Shown: positions 19,550-28,165, numbered from the stretch's first letter. The stretch is 48,358 bases of DNA from Stenotrophomonas sepilia (GCF_003244875.1 NZ_LXXZ01000088.1:1-48358); one strand, 5' to 3'. Translations and numbers: made by a program. The notes: generated from the letters alone by a model not told the origin.

Positions 19550-19807
19550 TTACAGCCCGCTCGACGCCTTCACCGCATCTTCGTGCAGCGACTCGTTCAG
19601 CTCATCCACCACGGTGGTCCATGCCGCATCGGCCTGCAGCGACTCGGACAGGAACTGGCGCTGGGCATCATTCCAGTACGGCGCCTCGACCACTTCGACG
19701 TCGGTGGCCAGCTGGTGCTCGCGGATGAAGCGGGCGATGCCCTCGGCGCTGGCGTCCAGGCCCAGCTGCAGGAACAGGTTGGTCATGCGCGGTTCGGTGG
19801 TGATCAT
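19550..19807 (-). CDS. DUF2789 family protein
   Basis: This 85-residue soluble protein matches the DUF2789 pattern: an N-terminal TNLFLQLGL, IARFIREHQL, APYWNDAQRQFL and the acidic end DADAAWTTVVDEL. The function of this family is not known to me. The ATG at 19807 has GGAA 8 bases upstream. An internal ATG at 19786 (MTNLF) is the start used by many shorter members. The gene faces the opposite way from both the receptor and heme oxygenase, and it sits between them. Confidence 0.8.
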   Translation of the reverse strand: MITTEPRMTNLFLQLGLDASAEGIARFIREHQLATDVEVVEAPYWNDAQRQFLSESLQADAAWTTVVDELNESLHEDAVKASSGL

Positions 19808-19915
19808 TATCGGTTCCGGGTGGAAGAAGGGGATGGCCCATTATCGGCACACATGGGCTTGGGGAAACCCCTGCGGCGGACGTCTACAGCAGGACGACCC
19901 TCCTGGCATTCCCCC

Positions 19916-20503
19916 ATGAACGCACACATCGCTCCCGAAGACAGCCGCAGCCTGCGGCTCAAGGCCGCCACCCGCGACAGCCACGGTGCGCTGGACAAGC
20001 GCATCATGGCCGGTGACATCTTCGCCGACCGCAGCAACTTCGCCCGTTTCCTGCGCGTGCAGTATCGCTTCCACCGCAGCATCGATGCGCTGTATGCCAA
20101 TCCTGCGCTGGACGCATTGCTGCCCGATCTGGGCGCGCGCCGCCGACTGAGACAGGTCGCGCGCGACCTGCAGGATCTGGAGCAGACGCTCCCGGGCGCG
20201 GACATCGACGCGCTGCCCTCGGACCTCGCGCTGCCGACTGCGTTGGGTTGGCTGTACGTGGCCGAAGGCTCCAATCTGGGCGGCACCATTCTGTACAAGA
20301 TGGCGGCCAAGCTCGGCCTGGACCGTGATTTCGGCGCCCGCCACCTGGCCGCCCATCCCGATGGCGCAGCGCGCCACTGGCGCGAGTTCACCGCTGCGCT
20401 GGACGCGGTGCCGCTGAGTGCCGAGCAGGACCAGCAGGTGATCGATGCAGCCGACGCTGCGTTCCGCAGCGTGCATCGCCACGTCGAAGTGGAATTCGCC
20501 TGA
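19916..20503 (+). CDS. hemO: Biliverdin-producing heme oxygenase
   Basis: This 195-residue enzyme opens heme to biliverdin, Fe and CO, so it releases iron from imported heme. The length fits bacterial HemO/BphO proteins. The proximal ligand is likely His23 in LKAATRDSHGALD. The distal-helix block EGSNLGG is at residues 117-123, followed by TILYKMAAKLGL. The ATG at 19916 has no strong ribosome site; the frame upstream overlaps DUF2789 on the other strand and is a shadow. No phytochrome gene is adjacent, so a role in iron recovery is more likely than in light sensing. The symbol is given by family, not by tested orthology. Confidence 0.88.
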   Translation: MNAHIAPEDSRSLRLKAATRDSHGALDKRIMAGDIFADRSNFARFLRVQYRFHRSIDALYANPALDALLPDLGARRRLRQVARDLQDLEQTLPGADIDALPSDLALPTALGWLYVAEGSNLGGTILYKMAAKLGLDRDFGARHLAAHPDGAARHWREFTAALDAVPLSAEQDQQVIDAADAAFRSVHRHVEVEFA

Positions 20504-20534
20504 TGCGCGGCGCGCGCCCACAGGTGCAGCGCTG

Positions 20535-21002
20535 ATGCGCTGGCTCTGGTTCGCGCTGGGCTGGCTGATGGTCGGCCTCGGGGTGATCGGCGCATTGCTG
20601 CCAGTCATGCCGACCACCATCTTCCTGATCCTCGCGGTGGGCTGCTTCGCGCGCAGCTCGCCGAAGTTCGAGCAGCGCCTGCTGACGCATCCACGCTACG
20701 GCCCGTCGCTGCGGCTGTGGCGCGAGCAGGGCGCCGTGTCGGGCAAGGGCAAGGCGTTTGCCAGCGCAGGCATGGCGGCGGGCTTTGCCCTGTTCTGCTG
20801 GGGCGCGCATCCGTCGTGGCGCCTGTTGCTTGGCTTGGGCCTGTTCTTTGCCGCCAGCGCCGGTTACGTGCTCAGCCGGCCGGCACCGCGACCGGAGCCC
20901 AATCCGGTCGTGGAAGTGGACGACGCCAACGATCCTCGCGCGGCCCGCCGCCGCGCCGCATCCCCCGATACCGCTGGAACCCGAGACGATGCTGCCTGCT
21001 GA
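20535..21002 (+). CDS. DUF454 (YbaN-type) inner-membrane protein
   Basis: This 155-residue membrane protein belongs to the YbaN/DUF454 type. The N-terminal block LGVIGALLPVMPTTIFLILA is the usual signature and is followed by CFARSSPKFEQRLLTHPRYGP. A second helical pair follows at about residues 75-115. The C-terminal 40 residues are charged and low-complexity and are probably not conserved. The gene starts 32 bases after hemO in the same direction and may share its transcript. In some bacteria DUF454 genes sit beside heme oxygenase genes, so the pairing may be functional. The role is unknown. Confidence 0.85.
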   Translation: MRWLWFALGWLMVGLGVIGALLPVMPTTIFLILAVGCFARSSPKFEQRLLTHPRYGPSLRLWREQGAVSGKGKAFASAGMAAGFALFCWGAHPSWRLLLGLGLFFAASAGYVLSRPAPRPEPNPVVEVDDANDPRAARRRAASPDTAGTRDDAAC

Positions 21003-21027
21003 CCGGGCCCGGGCGGTGGCCGGCATC

Positions 21028-21066
21028 GGGGTCGGATCCCTTTCCGCAGGAAAGGGTTCTGACCCC
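21028..21066. repeat. GGGGTCGGATCCC palindrome, copy 2
   Basis: Arms GGGGTCGGATCCCTTTCC and GGAAAGGGTTCTGACCCC enclose GCA. The palindrome lies 26 bases after the DUF454 stop and 32 bases before the hppA stop on the other strand. It is closely similar to copy 1, 1.6 kb away, and is well placed as a two-way terminator. Confidence 0.75.
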
Positions 21067-21078
21067 GTCGAGCCCGCC

Positions 21079-21101
21079 ATCCACGCGTCGCGTGGATCTA
21101 C
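21079..21101. repeat. GTAG repeat overlapping the hppA stop codon
   Basis: Read on the minus strand, GTAGATCCACG-CGA-CGCGTGGAT begins with the G of TTG and its TAG is the hppA stop codon. The repeat thus marks the exact 3' end of the gene. Confidence 0.85.
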
Positions 21102-23125
21102 AACAGCGGCACCAGCAGCAGCGCCACGATGTTGATGATCTTGATCAGCGGGTTGATCGCCGGGCCGGCGGTGTCCTTGTACGGGTCACCAACAGTGTCG
21201 CCGGTCACTGCGGCCTTGTGCGCTTCGCTGCCCTTGCCACCGAAGTGGCCATCCTCGATGTATTTCTTGGCATTGTCCCAGGCGCCGCCGCCGGTGGTCA
21301 TCGAAATGGCCACGAACAGGCCGGTGACGATCGTGCCGATCAGCAGGCCGCCCAGTGCGCGCGGCCCCAGCAGCAGGCCGACCACTACCGGCACGGCGAC
21401 CGGCAACAGCGAGGGCACGATCATTTCGCGGATCGCCGAGCGGGTCAGCATGTCCACCGCCTTGTCGTACTGCGGCTTGCCGGTGCCCTGCATGATGCCG
21501 GGGATCTCGCGGAACTGGCGGCGTACTTCTTCCACCACTGCGCCTGCCGCGCGGCCGACCGCTTCCATCGCCATCGCACCGAACAGGTAGGGAATCAGGC
21601 CGCCGATCAACAGGCCGATGATCACCGTGTGGTCGCTGAGATCGAAGCGGAACTCCTGGCCGGGATTGGCTGCCTGCAGGTTGTGGGTGTAGTCGGCGAA
21701 CAGCACCAGTGCCGCCAGCGCCGCCGAGCCGATCGCATAACCCTTGGTCACGGCCTTGGTGGTGTTGCCCACCGCATCCAGCGGATCGGTGATGTCGCGG
21801 ATCTCCGAAGGCAGCTCGGCCATTTCGGCGATGCCACCGGCGTTGTCGGTGATCGGGCCGTAGGCATCGAGGGCGACGATCATCCCTGCCATCGACAGCA
21901 TCGCGGTTGCGGCGATGGCGATGCCGTACAGGCCGCCCAGTGCGAACGCACCCCAGATCGCCGCACACACCGCCACCACCGGCAGCGCGGTGGATTTCAT
22001 CGAGATGCCGAGTCCGGCGATGATGTTGGTGCCGTGGCCGGTGGTCGAGGCCTGCGCCACGTGCTGCACCGGCTTGTACTGGGTGCCGGTGTAGTACTCG
22101 GTGATCCACACGATCAGGCCGGTCAGGACCAGGCCGATCAGCGCGCAGCCATACAGCGCCATCGGTCCATGCACGTTGTCGGACATCAGCCCGGAGGTGA
22201 TCGGGTAGAAAGCGATGGCGGCCAGCACGCCGGAAACGATCACGCCCTTGTACAGCGCGCCCATGATCGAGCCGCCGGGCTTCACCTTGACGAACAGCGC
22301 GCCGATGATCGACGCGATGATCGACACGCCGCCCAATACCAGCGGATACAGCACGGCATTGGCACCGGCTTCGGCCAGCATCAGGCTGCCCAGCAGCATG
22401 GTGGCGATGACGGTGACCGCATAGGTTTCAAAGAGGTCGGCCGCCATGCCGGCGCAGTCGCCGACGTTGTCACCGACGTTGTCGGCGATCACCGCCGGGT
22501 TGCGCGGATCGTCTTCGGGAATGCCGGCTTCGACCTTGCCGACCAGGTCGGCGCCCACGTCGGCGCCCTTGGTGAAGATGCCACCGCCCAACCGCGCGAA
22601 GATCGAGATCAGCGAAGAGCCGAAGGCCAGGCCGACCAGCGCGTGCAGCGCCTGTTCCATCGGCAGGCCCATGCGCAGCAGCAGTGCGTAGTAGCCGGCC
22701 ACGCCCAGCAGGCCCAGCCCGACCACCAGCATGCCGGTGATCGCACCGCCGCGGAAGGCGACGTCCATCGCCGCGCTGATGCCGTTGCGCGCCGCCTCTG
22801 CGGTACGAACGTTGGCGCGTACGGACACGTTCATGCCGATGTAGCCGGCCGCGCCGGACAGCACCGCGCCGACCGCGAAGCCGATCGCGGTGTACCAGCT
22901 GAGGAACACACCGACCAGCACGAACAGCACCACGCCGGCCACGCCGATGGTCAGGTACTGGCGGTTGAGGTAGGCACGCGCACCTTCCTGGATCGCGGTG
23001 GCGATCGCGATCATGCGCGCATTGCCGGTGGGTTGGCGCAGGATCCAGCGCGCCGAGACGATTCCGAACAGGATCGCGAGAATGGCGCAGCCCAGCGCCA
23101 GTGACAGCCCGTGACGTTCCAGCAT
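21098..23125 (-). CDS. hppA: Membrane H+-translocating pyrophosphatase, K+-independent type
   Basis: This 675-residue integral membrane enzyme couples PPi hydrolysis to proton export and needs no other subunit. About 16 membrane helices are visible. The catalytic loop motifs are intact: DVGADLVGK at 189-197 and [13 protein letters not shown] at 215-227. The segment GNTTKA has Lys457 where K+-dependent enzymes have Ala, so K+-independent proton pumping is predicted. The ATG at 23125 is supported by GGAGGGG 7 bases upstream. The frame is open 118 codons further upstream, but that part is unconserved and soluble. It is the second pyrophosphatase in the window beside ppa. It could let the cell save energy from PPi made in biosynthesis. 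Confidence 0.96.
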   Translation of the reverse strand: MLERHGLSLALGCAILAILFGIVSARWILRQPTGNARMIAIATAIQEGARAYLNRQYLTIGVAGVVLFVLVGVFLSWYTAIGFAVGAVLSGAAGYIGMNVSVRANVRTAEAARNGISAAMDVAFRGGAITGMLVVGLGLLGVAGYYALLLRMGLPMEQALHALVGLAFGSSLISIFARLGGGIFTKGADVGADLVGKVEAGIPEDDPRNPAVIADNVGDNVGDCAGMAADLFETYAVTVIATMLLGSLMLAEAGANAVLYPLVLGGVSIIASIIGALFVKVKPGGSIMGALYKGVIVSGVLAAIAFYPITSGLMSDNVHGPMALYGCALIGLVLTGLIVWITEYYTGTQYKPVQHVAQASTTGHGTNIIAGLGISMKSTALPVVAVCAAIWGAFALGGLYGIAIAATAMLSMAGMIVALDAYGPITDNAGGIAEMAELPSEIRDITDPLDAVGNTTKAVTKGYAIGSAALAALVLFADYTHNLQAANPGQEFRFDLSDHTVIIGLLIGGLIPYLFGAMAMEAVGRAAGAVVEEVRRQFREIPGIMQGTGKPQYDKAVDMLTRSAIREMIVPSLLPVAVPVVVGLLLGPRALGGLLIGTIVTGLFVAISMTTGGGAWDNAKKYIEDGHFGGKGSEAHKAAVTGDTVGDPYKDTAGPAINPLIKIINIVALLLVPLL

Positions 23126-23433
23126 TAGACCCCTCCGCAGAATGGATGTAGGCATCCAGTGGCGATGAACGGCACCACGAGGGGGACGACGGGCTGCAGC
23201 CTGGAACCAACCCGTACCGACCTTGGCGGTCGTCCGACGTATGGCGGTGTTCAGCATTCCCTGGTGCCCGCAGTATGCGTGCCGCCACTTGTAGAGTCGA
23301 GCCATGCTCGACTGGCTCCTGGGAGCCGCGGCGCATGCCGTCGGGCCCTGGGCATGATTGGCGAGCCAACGGCCTTTGCACCCCGTTAAGGCAGCCTCTG
23401 CAAGCCTGCGCACAGCCCCGTAGGAGATCCCCC
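23126..23433. other. Divergent intergenic region hppA / secreted protein
   Basis: This 308-base gap holds the two divergent promoters, which I cannot place exactly. A GTAG repeat (GTAGAGTCGAG-CCATG-CTCGAC) lies at 23291-23312. Nothing else was accepted; open frames here are short and uneven. Confidence 0.5.
23291..23312. repeat. GTAG repeat, GAGTCGAG variant
   Basis: GTAGAGTCGAGC-AT-GCTCGAC type inverted repeat upstream of the secreted-protein gene. It is a variant of the GAGCCGAG subgroup. Confidence 0.75.
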
Positions 23434-23937
23434 ATGCGCCTGTCCCTGTTGATGCTTGCCGCCCTGGTCCTGGCCGCACCGGCCTTCGCTGCGGAAACGC
23501 CGGAACTGCAGCGTGCGGTCGGTGCGCCGCAGGCGGTGGGCGCGGTGCATACGCTGCGGCAGATCCCCGAGGCCTGCGCGCGGCTGGAAGGTGCGTTCAC
23601 CGGTGACGCCGCCGCGCCATATCGCTTTTCCGCCGTCCGGACCAGCGAGCAATGCCAGCCACGCGCGCGCTTCGTCGATTACACCAAGGCGCAGCCGAGT
23701 GCCGACAAGGGCTGGAAGCTCAATGATGTGATCCGCGTGCCCAATGCCGCGTGCCCGGCGCAGCAGGCGGTGGTCCGGGTGTGGCGCCTGCCTTCGAGCC
23801 ACAAGGTCGAGCTGGACGGGCAGGGCCAATCGCGCATTTATCTGGAAGAGGCGAAGAAGCAGGCCGCCGCCGGCCAGATTCCGCAGGTGACGATGTTCGC
23901 CGCGCAGTTGCAGATGGAAGGCAAGGCTTGCAATTGA
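23434..23937 (+). CDS. Secreted protein of unknown function
   Basis: This 167-residue protein has a clear signal peptide ending at APAFAA near residue 20. Four cysteines (EACARL, EQCQPR, NAACPAQ, KACN at the end) suggest two disulfides in the periplasm. The region after the signal is mixed alpha/beta, with a Lys/Gln-rich helix ([16 protein letters not shown]) near the C-terminus. GTAGGAGATC before the ATG gives a good ribosome site. I do not recognise the family. It stands alone between hppA and DUF488, transcribed in the opposite direction to both. Confidence 0.8.
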   Translation: MRLSLLMLAALVLAAPAFAAETPELQRAVGAPQAVGAVHTLRQIPEACARLEGAFTGDAAAPYRFSAVRTSEQCQPRARFVDYTKAQPSADKGWKLNDVIRVPNAACPAQQAVVRVWRLPSSHKVELDGQGQSRIYLEEAKKQAAAGQIPQVTMFAAQLQMEGKACN

Positions 23938-23977
23938 GGTGGCGCGGGCGCTACGCCCACGCCGTCATCCACGCGTG

Positions 23978-24002
23978 GTAGTGCCGGCCGCTGGCCGGCA
24001 TC
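23978..24002. repeat. GTAG repeat, GTGCCGGC subgroup
   Basis: GTAGTGCCGGCC-GCT-GGCCGGCAT lies between the convergent secreted-protein and DUF488 genes. A broken ATCCACGCGTGG half-repeat precedes it at about 23967. Confidence 0.8.
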
Positions 24003-24009
24003 CGGCTGA

Positions 24010-24399
24010 TCAATCCGCCAGCATTGCCCCCCGCGCCACCAGCAGCTCGCGCAATGCCTTGCGGTGGCAGTGCGCTTCATCCTCGCAGTAGCAGCCCACA
24101 CTGATGTCGCTGTGTTGTGACATCGCCGCCAGAAGGTCCAGCGCGTGGGCGGCATCGGGCGCCTTCATCTCGGCCTTGTAATGGCGGAAGAAGGCGGTCC
24201 AATCGGCCGCCGTCGTTGCCTCATGTGCCCGCTTCACCAGCTCCGCGCTGGGTGACAGGGTCGGAAACCAGACGTCGTACCAGTCCTGTCGGGCGAACTC
24301 GCTGCGCGGCACGCCGCGCGGCGGCCGCCGCACCGTGCCGATGCGCAGTCCCTCGCCGGGTTGGCGCGGCGTACCGAGTCGAACAACACGCAGTGCCAT
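24010..24399 (-). CDS. DUF488 family protein
   Basis: This 129-residue soluble protein carries the DUF488 hallmark CYCEDEAHCHRKAL near residue 100, with two Cys and two His in one short stretch. It also has the N-terminal RIGTVRRPPRGV block and the YDVWFPTLSPS motif. The family is widespread and its biochemical role is not settled. The ATG at 24399 is fixed by GGAGGT 6 bases upstream. Longer in-frame starts run into the palindrome at 24413 and lack support. It follows the PPi-phosphofructokinase gene in the same direction, but a large hairpin separates them. Confidence 0.85.
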   Translation of the reverse strand: MALRVVRLGTPRQPGEGLRIGTVRRPPRGVPRSEFARQDWYDVWFPTLSPSAELVKRAHEATTAADWTAFFRHYKAEMKAPDAAHALDLLAAMSQHSDISVGCYCEDEAHCHRKALRELLVARGAMLAD

Positions 24400-24412
24400 T
24401 ATGACCTCCATG

Positions 24413-24510
24413 AAAAGGGGACGGAGGGGATTAAGTCGTATCCGACCCACTGCTGATGCTGTTGGAGATGACAGAGGGGCGTATGCGACTTAACCCCTCC
24501 GTCCCCTTTT
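24413..24510. repeat. GGGGACGGAGGGG palindrome with 47-base spacer
   Basis: The left arm at 24413-24438 (AAAAGGGGACGGAGGGGATT then AAGTCG) is matched by a right arm at 24486-24510 with one base missing. The spacer is 47 bases of unrelated DNA. The same arms at 39490-39558 enclose only 6 bases. It sits between the pfp stop and the DUF488 ribosome site and could act as attenuator or terminator. Confidence 0.85.
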
Positions 24511-24515
24511 TCAGG

Positions 24516-25772
24516 TCAGCCTTCGAAGGCCGGCAGTTTCTGCTTCACCGACACGTTCTTCAGGGTGACGTACTTCGGCAGGCCATCGGTGCCATAGGGA
24601 AGCGGTGCTTCGCCCTTGATCAGTGGTGACAGGTAGGCGCGTGCCCTGGCCGTGATGCCGAAGCCATTGCGGCGGATGAAACCAGCCGGCATCTTCTTCT
24701 CGTGATTGGCGATCTTCGACAGCGGCGCGGCTTCGATCTTCCAGCGATACGGTGAATCGCTGCTGCGCACGATCACCGGCATCACGCCATTCTGACCCTT
24801 CAGGGCCAGCTGCACCGCGGCCTTGCCCACCGCCTGCGCCTGCTCCCAGTCGGTCCTGCTGGCCAGGTGGCGGGCCGAGCGCTGCAGGTAATCGGGCAGT
24901 GCCCAGTGCACCTTCAGGCCCAGCTGATCCTTGACCCGGCCGGCCAGGTGCGCCGCCACGCCGCCGAGCTGCGAATGACCGAACGAGTCCTTGCCACCGC
25001 CGGCATCGGCAACGAAGCGGCCATCGGCGGTGGCAATGCCTTCCGACGCCACCACCACGCAGTAGCCGACGCGCTCGACCACGGCTTTCACCTTGGCCAG
25101 GAACGTGGCCTCGTCGTAGGCGCGCTCAGGCAGCAGGATGATGTGCGGCGCTTCGTCATCACCGTTGCCGGCCAGGCCGGCGGCGGCGGCCAGCCAGCCA
25201 GCGTGGCGACCCATCGCTTCGTAGATGAAGACACGGGTGGAGGTTTCGGCCATCGCCGCCACGTCCAGTGCCGCCTCGCGGACCGAGACCGCGGTGTACT
25301 TGGCCGCTGATCCGAAGCCGGGGCAGGTATCGGTAACGGCAAGGTCGTTGTCGATGGTCTTGGGCACGCCGATACAGGTCAGGTCGTAGCCGGAGGCCTT
25401 GGCCAGCTGCGAGACCTTCAGTGCGGTGTCGGCCGAGTCGTTGCCGCCGTTGTAGAGGAACCAGCGCACGTCGTGGGCCTGCAGCACCTCCAGCAGGCGG
25501 TCATAGCGGGCGCGGTCGGCGTCCAGCGATTTCAGCTTGACCCGGCACGAGCCGAAGGCGCCGCCCGGGGTATGGGCGAGGGCGCGGATCGCGGCGGCAC
25601 TCTCCCTGCTGGTGTCGATCAGCTCCTCGCGCAGCGCGCCGAGGATGCCGTTGCGGGCGGCCAGGACCTTGATGCCCTTGGCCCGGGCCTGCTCGATCAC
25701 CGCTGCCGCCGTGGCATTGATGACGGCGGTGACACCGCCGGACTGGGCATAAAGGAGAGTACCGTTGCGCAT
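24516..25772 (-). CDS. pfp: PPi-dependent 6-phosphofructokinase
   Basis: This 418-residue cytoplasmic enzyme interconverts fructose-6-P and fructose-1,6-bisphosphate with PPi in place of ATP, so the step is reversible. The donor site reads GGNDS at 109-113, with Asp where ATP enzymes have Gly. The active site PKTIDND at 137-143 has the Lys typical of PPi users. EAMGRHAGW binds the sugar phosphate. The ATG at 25772 (MRNGTLLYAQSGG) starts directly on the first strand; 13 more codons upstream are open but unlikely. It is divergent from adk, and hppA and ppa are near. ADP- or ATP-use is less likely given Asp112. Confidence 0.93.
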   Translation of the reverse strand: MRNGTLLYAQSGGVTAVINATAAAVIEQARAKGIKVLAARNGILGALREELIDTSRESAAAIRALAHTPGGAFGSCRVKLKSLDADRARYDRLLEVLQAHDVRWFLYNGGNDSADTALKVSQLAKASGYDLTCIGVPKTIDNDLAVTDTCPGFGSAAKYTAVSVREAALDVAAMAETSTRVFIYEAMGRHAGWLAAAAGLAGNGDDEAPHIILLPERAYDEATFLAKVKAVVERVGYCVVVASEGIATADGRFVADAGGGKDSFGHSQLGGVAAHLAGRVKDQLGLKVHWALPDYLQRSARHLASRTDWEQAQAVGKAAVQLALKGQNGVMPVIVRSSDSPYRWKIEAAPLSKIANHEKKMPAGFIRRNGFGITARARAYLSPLIKGEAPLPYGTDGLPKYVTLKNVSVKQKLPAFEG

Positions 25773-25908
25773 GCTTCTACCTGCTCGGGGGAGGGGACAT
25801 TGCAGGGACATTACCCGGATGCGGTAAAGTGGCGCTATTGCGGTGCAGCGATACCGGACCGTCCGGGACGCGAACCTTCTTTGTTTTCAACACGTTGGAG
25901 TCAGGTCA

Positions 25909-26472
25909 ATGCGATTGGTTCTGTTGGGACCGCCCGGTTCGGGCAAGGGGACACAGGCGACGCGCCTGAAGGAAAAGCTGGGGATCGCCCACATTTCGAC
26001 CGGTGACATGCTGCGCGCGGAAATCGCCGCCGGCACCGAGCTGGGCAAGCAGGCCAAGACGGTGATGGATGCCGGCAACCTGGTGTCGGACGACATCCTG
26101 CTGGGCATGCTGGAGTCGCGCCTGACCCAGGCCGATGTCGCCAAGGGCTTCATCCTTGATGGTTATCCGCGCAACGTGGCCCAGGCCAATGCGATGGACG
26201 GCCTGCTGGCCAAGATCGGCCAGCCGCTGGACGCGGTGGTACAGCTGGATGTGCCCACCGAGCTGCTGGTCGACCGCATTGCCGGTCGTGCCAAGGAGCA
26301 GGGCCGCGCCGATGACAACCCGGAAGCGGTGCGCCAGCGCCTGCAGGTCTACAACGACCAGACCGCCCCGGTGGTCGATTTCTACGCCGGCCGTGGCACC
26401 CTGGCCCGCGTCGATGGCGTCGGTGAGCTGGACGAGATCGAAGCCCGCATCCTGGCAGCGATCAAGGCCTGA
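25909..26472 (+). CDS. adk: Adenylate kinase, short form
   Basis: This 187-residue cytoplasmic enzyme converts AMP and ATP to two ADP. The P-loop GPPGSGKGT is at residues 7-15, followed by the AMP-site block ISTGDMLR and FILDGYPRN. The protein lacks the long LID segment with metal cysteines and has only RAKEQGRADDN in that region. It is thus the short type common in Xanthomonadaceae. The ATG at 25909 has TTGGAG 9 bases upstream. The gene is divergent from the PPi-phosphofructokinase and ends in a strong hairpin. Confidence 0.97.
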   Translation: MRLVLLGPPGSGKGTQATRLKEKLGIAHISTGDMLRAEIAAGTELGKQAKTVMDAGNLVSDDILLGMLESRLTQADVAKGFILDGYPRNVAQANAMDGLLAKIGQPLDAVVQLDVPTELLVDRIAGRAKEQGRADDNPEAVRQRLQVYNDQTAPVVDFYAGRGTLARVDGVGELDEIEARILAAIKA

Positions 26473-26515
26473 TCCGGCGGGGCCGGCACGCGTCCGGTCC
26501 TTCCGGCGCAAAAAG

Positions 26516-26553
26516 CACAGGCCTGGTCCGCGAGGATCAGGCCTGTGTCGTTT
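26516..26553 (+). terminator. Terminator after adk
   Basis: CACAGGCCTGGTCC and GGATCAGGCCTGTG pair over 14 bases (one G-T pair) around the loop GCGA. The sequence TCGTTTG follows. It lies 43 bases after the adk stop. Confidence 0.8.
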
Positions 26554-26800
26554 GATAGGCGCCAGCGAAGGGCTTGCTCAGGGCCCCGCAGCATGAGCTC
26601 CCTTGGGGATGGCCTCTTGGGGAGTAGGACCGGTTCGGGTACTGCGGCTGGCAGTTCGAATTGTGTCCGGGTTCACAGAACATCGCTATCGGGAATTCCC
26701 TGACAGTTGATTGGAGTTTTCTCACATCCCGTGTAGGGGTTGTCTTACCCGATAGCGGACATTGGCCCTATACAGCCGTCATCGGTCACAATCCTCGGTC
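26554..26800 (+). other. Intergenic region before mpl with distant inverted repeat
   Basis: Together with the adk terminator this forms a 328-base gap. The decamer CGCTATCGGG at 26684-26693 is repeated in inverted form as CCCGATAGCG at 26748-26757, leaving a 54-base loop that includes TTGATTGGAGTTTTC. This could be an operator pair or a structured leader of mpl. I found no known RNA family. A 62-codon minus-strand frame crosses it but shows no coding signal. Confidence 0.35.
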
Positions 26801-28165
26801 ATGAGCAGCGTACATATCCTTGCAATTGCCGGCACCTTCATGGGCGGCGTGGCCGCCCTGGCGCGGGAACTTGGGCATTCCGTCAGCGGCAGCGACCAGG
26901 CCATCTATCCGCCGATGTCGACCCAGCTCGAACAGCTGGGCATCACCCTGGACCAGGGCTACCGCGCCGACAGCGTGCCGGCCGGCACCGACGAGGTAGT
27001 GATCGGCAACGCGCTGTCGCGCGGCAATGCCGCCGTGGAAGCCGTGCTCGATGCCGGCCAGCGCTATATCTCCGGCGCGCAGTGGCTGTCCGAGCAGGTG
27101 CTGCCGGGCCGCGACACGCTGGCCGTGGCCGGTACCCACGGCAAGACCACCACCACCACCATCCTCACCTGGCTGCTGGAAAGTGCAGGCCGCTCGCCGG
27201 GCTTCCTGATCGGTGGTGTCGCCGAGGATTTCGGTGTCTCCGCCCGCGTGGGCCGGGGCCGCGAGTTCGTGGTCGAGGCCGATGAGTACGACACGGCCTT
27301 CTTCGACAAGCGCAGCAAGTTCGTGCACTACCGGCCGCTGGTGGCCATCCTCAACAACCTTGAATACGACCACGCCGACATCTTCCCGGACGTGGCCGCG
27401 ATCCAGCGCCAGTTCCACCATCTGGTGCGTACCGTACCCGCACGTGGCCGGCTGATCGTCAACGGCGAGGATCAGTACCTGGCCGAAGTGCTGGCGATGG
27501 GCTGCTGGACCCCGGTCGAGCGCTTCGGCTTCGATCCGGCGCTGGAATGGCATGCCGAGCTGCTGGCTGCCGACGGCAGCGCGTTCCGCGTGCATCATCG
27601 TGGGCAGGCGCTGGGTGATGTGCAGTGGTCGCTGCTGGGCCGCCACAACGTGCTCAATGGACTGGCTGCGCTGGCCGCCGCGCATGCAGTGGGCGTGGCA
27701 CCTGCCCAGGTTATTCCAGCGCTGGCGCGCTTCCGCAGCGTCAAGCGCCGCATGGAAGTGATCGGCAGCCATGACGGCATCACCGTCTACGACGATTTCG
27801 CCCACCATCCGACTGCGATCGCCACCACGCTGGAGGGCCTGCGTTCCAAGGTGGGTGATGCGCGCATCGTGGTCGCGATGGAGCCGCGCAGCAACTCGAT
27901 GCGGCTGGGCGCACATGCGCAGGCGCTGGCTCCCTCGCTGGCGCTGGCCGATGAAGTGGTGTTCCTGCATCGCCCGGAACTGGCCTGGGATGCTGCGGCG
28001 GTGATCGCCGCGGTGCGTGGCCAAGCCCACGCGGTGCCCGATACCGACGCATTGCTGGCGCAGCTGCAGGCCAGCGCGCGCAGCGGTGACCACGTGGTAT
28101 TCATGTCCAACGGTGGCTTCGACGGCGCGCCGCGCCGCTTCCTCGCCGCGCTGCACGCCCGATGA
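26801..28165 (+). CDS. mpl: UDP-MurNAc:L-Ala-gamma-D-Glu-meso-DAP ligase (murein tripeptide recycling)
   Basis: Mpl joins the recycled tripeptide L-Ala-D-Glu-meso-DAP to UDP-MurNAc in the cytoplasm and so bypasses MurC/D/E. The 454-residue protein has an N-terminal UDP-binding Rossmann-like part (HILAIAGTFMGGVAALARELGH). The ATP loop GTHGKTTTT is at 111-119. The Mur-ligase middle block EADEYDTAFFDKRSKF and the C-terminal YDDFAHHPTAI are also present. The combination of GTFMGG and ADEYDTAFFDKRSKF separates Mpl from MurC. The ATG at 26801 starts the first strand. The stop overlaps the next gene by 4 bases (ATGA). Confidence 0.95.
   Translation: MSSVHILAIAGTFMGGVAALARELGHSVSGSDQAIYPPMSTQLEQLGITLDQGYRADSVPAGTDEVVIGNALSRGNAAVEAVLDAGQRYISGAQWLSEQVLPGRDTLAVAGTHGKTTTTTILTWLLESAGRSPGFLIGGVAEDFGVSARVGRGREFVVEADEYDTAFFDKRSKFVHYRPLVAILNNLEYDHADIFPDVAAIQRQFHHLVRTVPARGRLIVNGEDQYLAEVLAMGCWTPVERFGFDPALEWHAELLAADGSAFRVHHRGQALGDVQWSLLGRHNVLNGLAALAAAHAVGVAPAQVIPALARFRSVKRRMEVIGSHDGITVYDDFAHHPTAIATTLEGLRSKVGDARIVVAMEPRSNSMRLGAHAQALAPSLALADEVVFLHRPELAWDAAAVIAAVRGQAHAVPDTDALLAQLQASARSGDHVVFMSNGGFDGAPRRFLAALHAR

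Noticed and set aside
19800..19812. Fur-like half-site GATCATTATC at the DUF2789 start
   Set aside because: Only one half matches; the other half is unlike the consensus, so it is not listed as a site.
20717..23104. 795-codon plus-strand frame opposite hppA
   Set aside because: His/Asp/Gln-rich shadow of the membrane gene; it runs through the repeats at 21028 and 21079.
26537..26725. 62-codon minus-strand frame in the adk-mpl gap
   Set aside because: Overlaps the adk terminator and has no ribosome site or coding bias; no family pattern.
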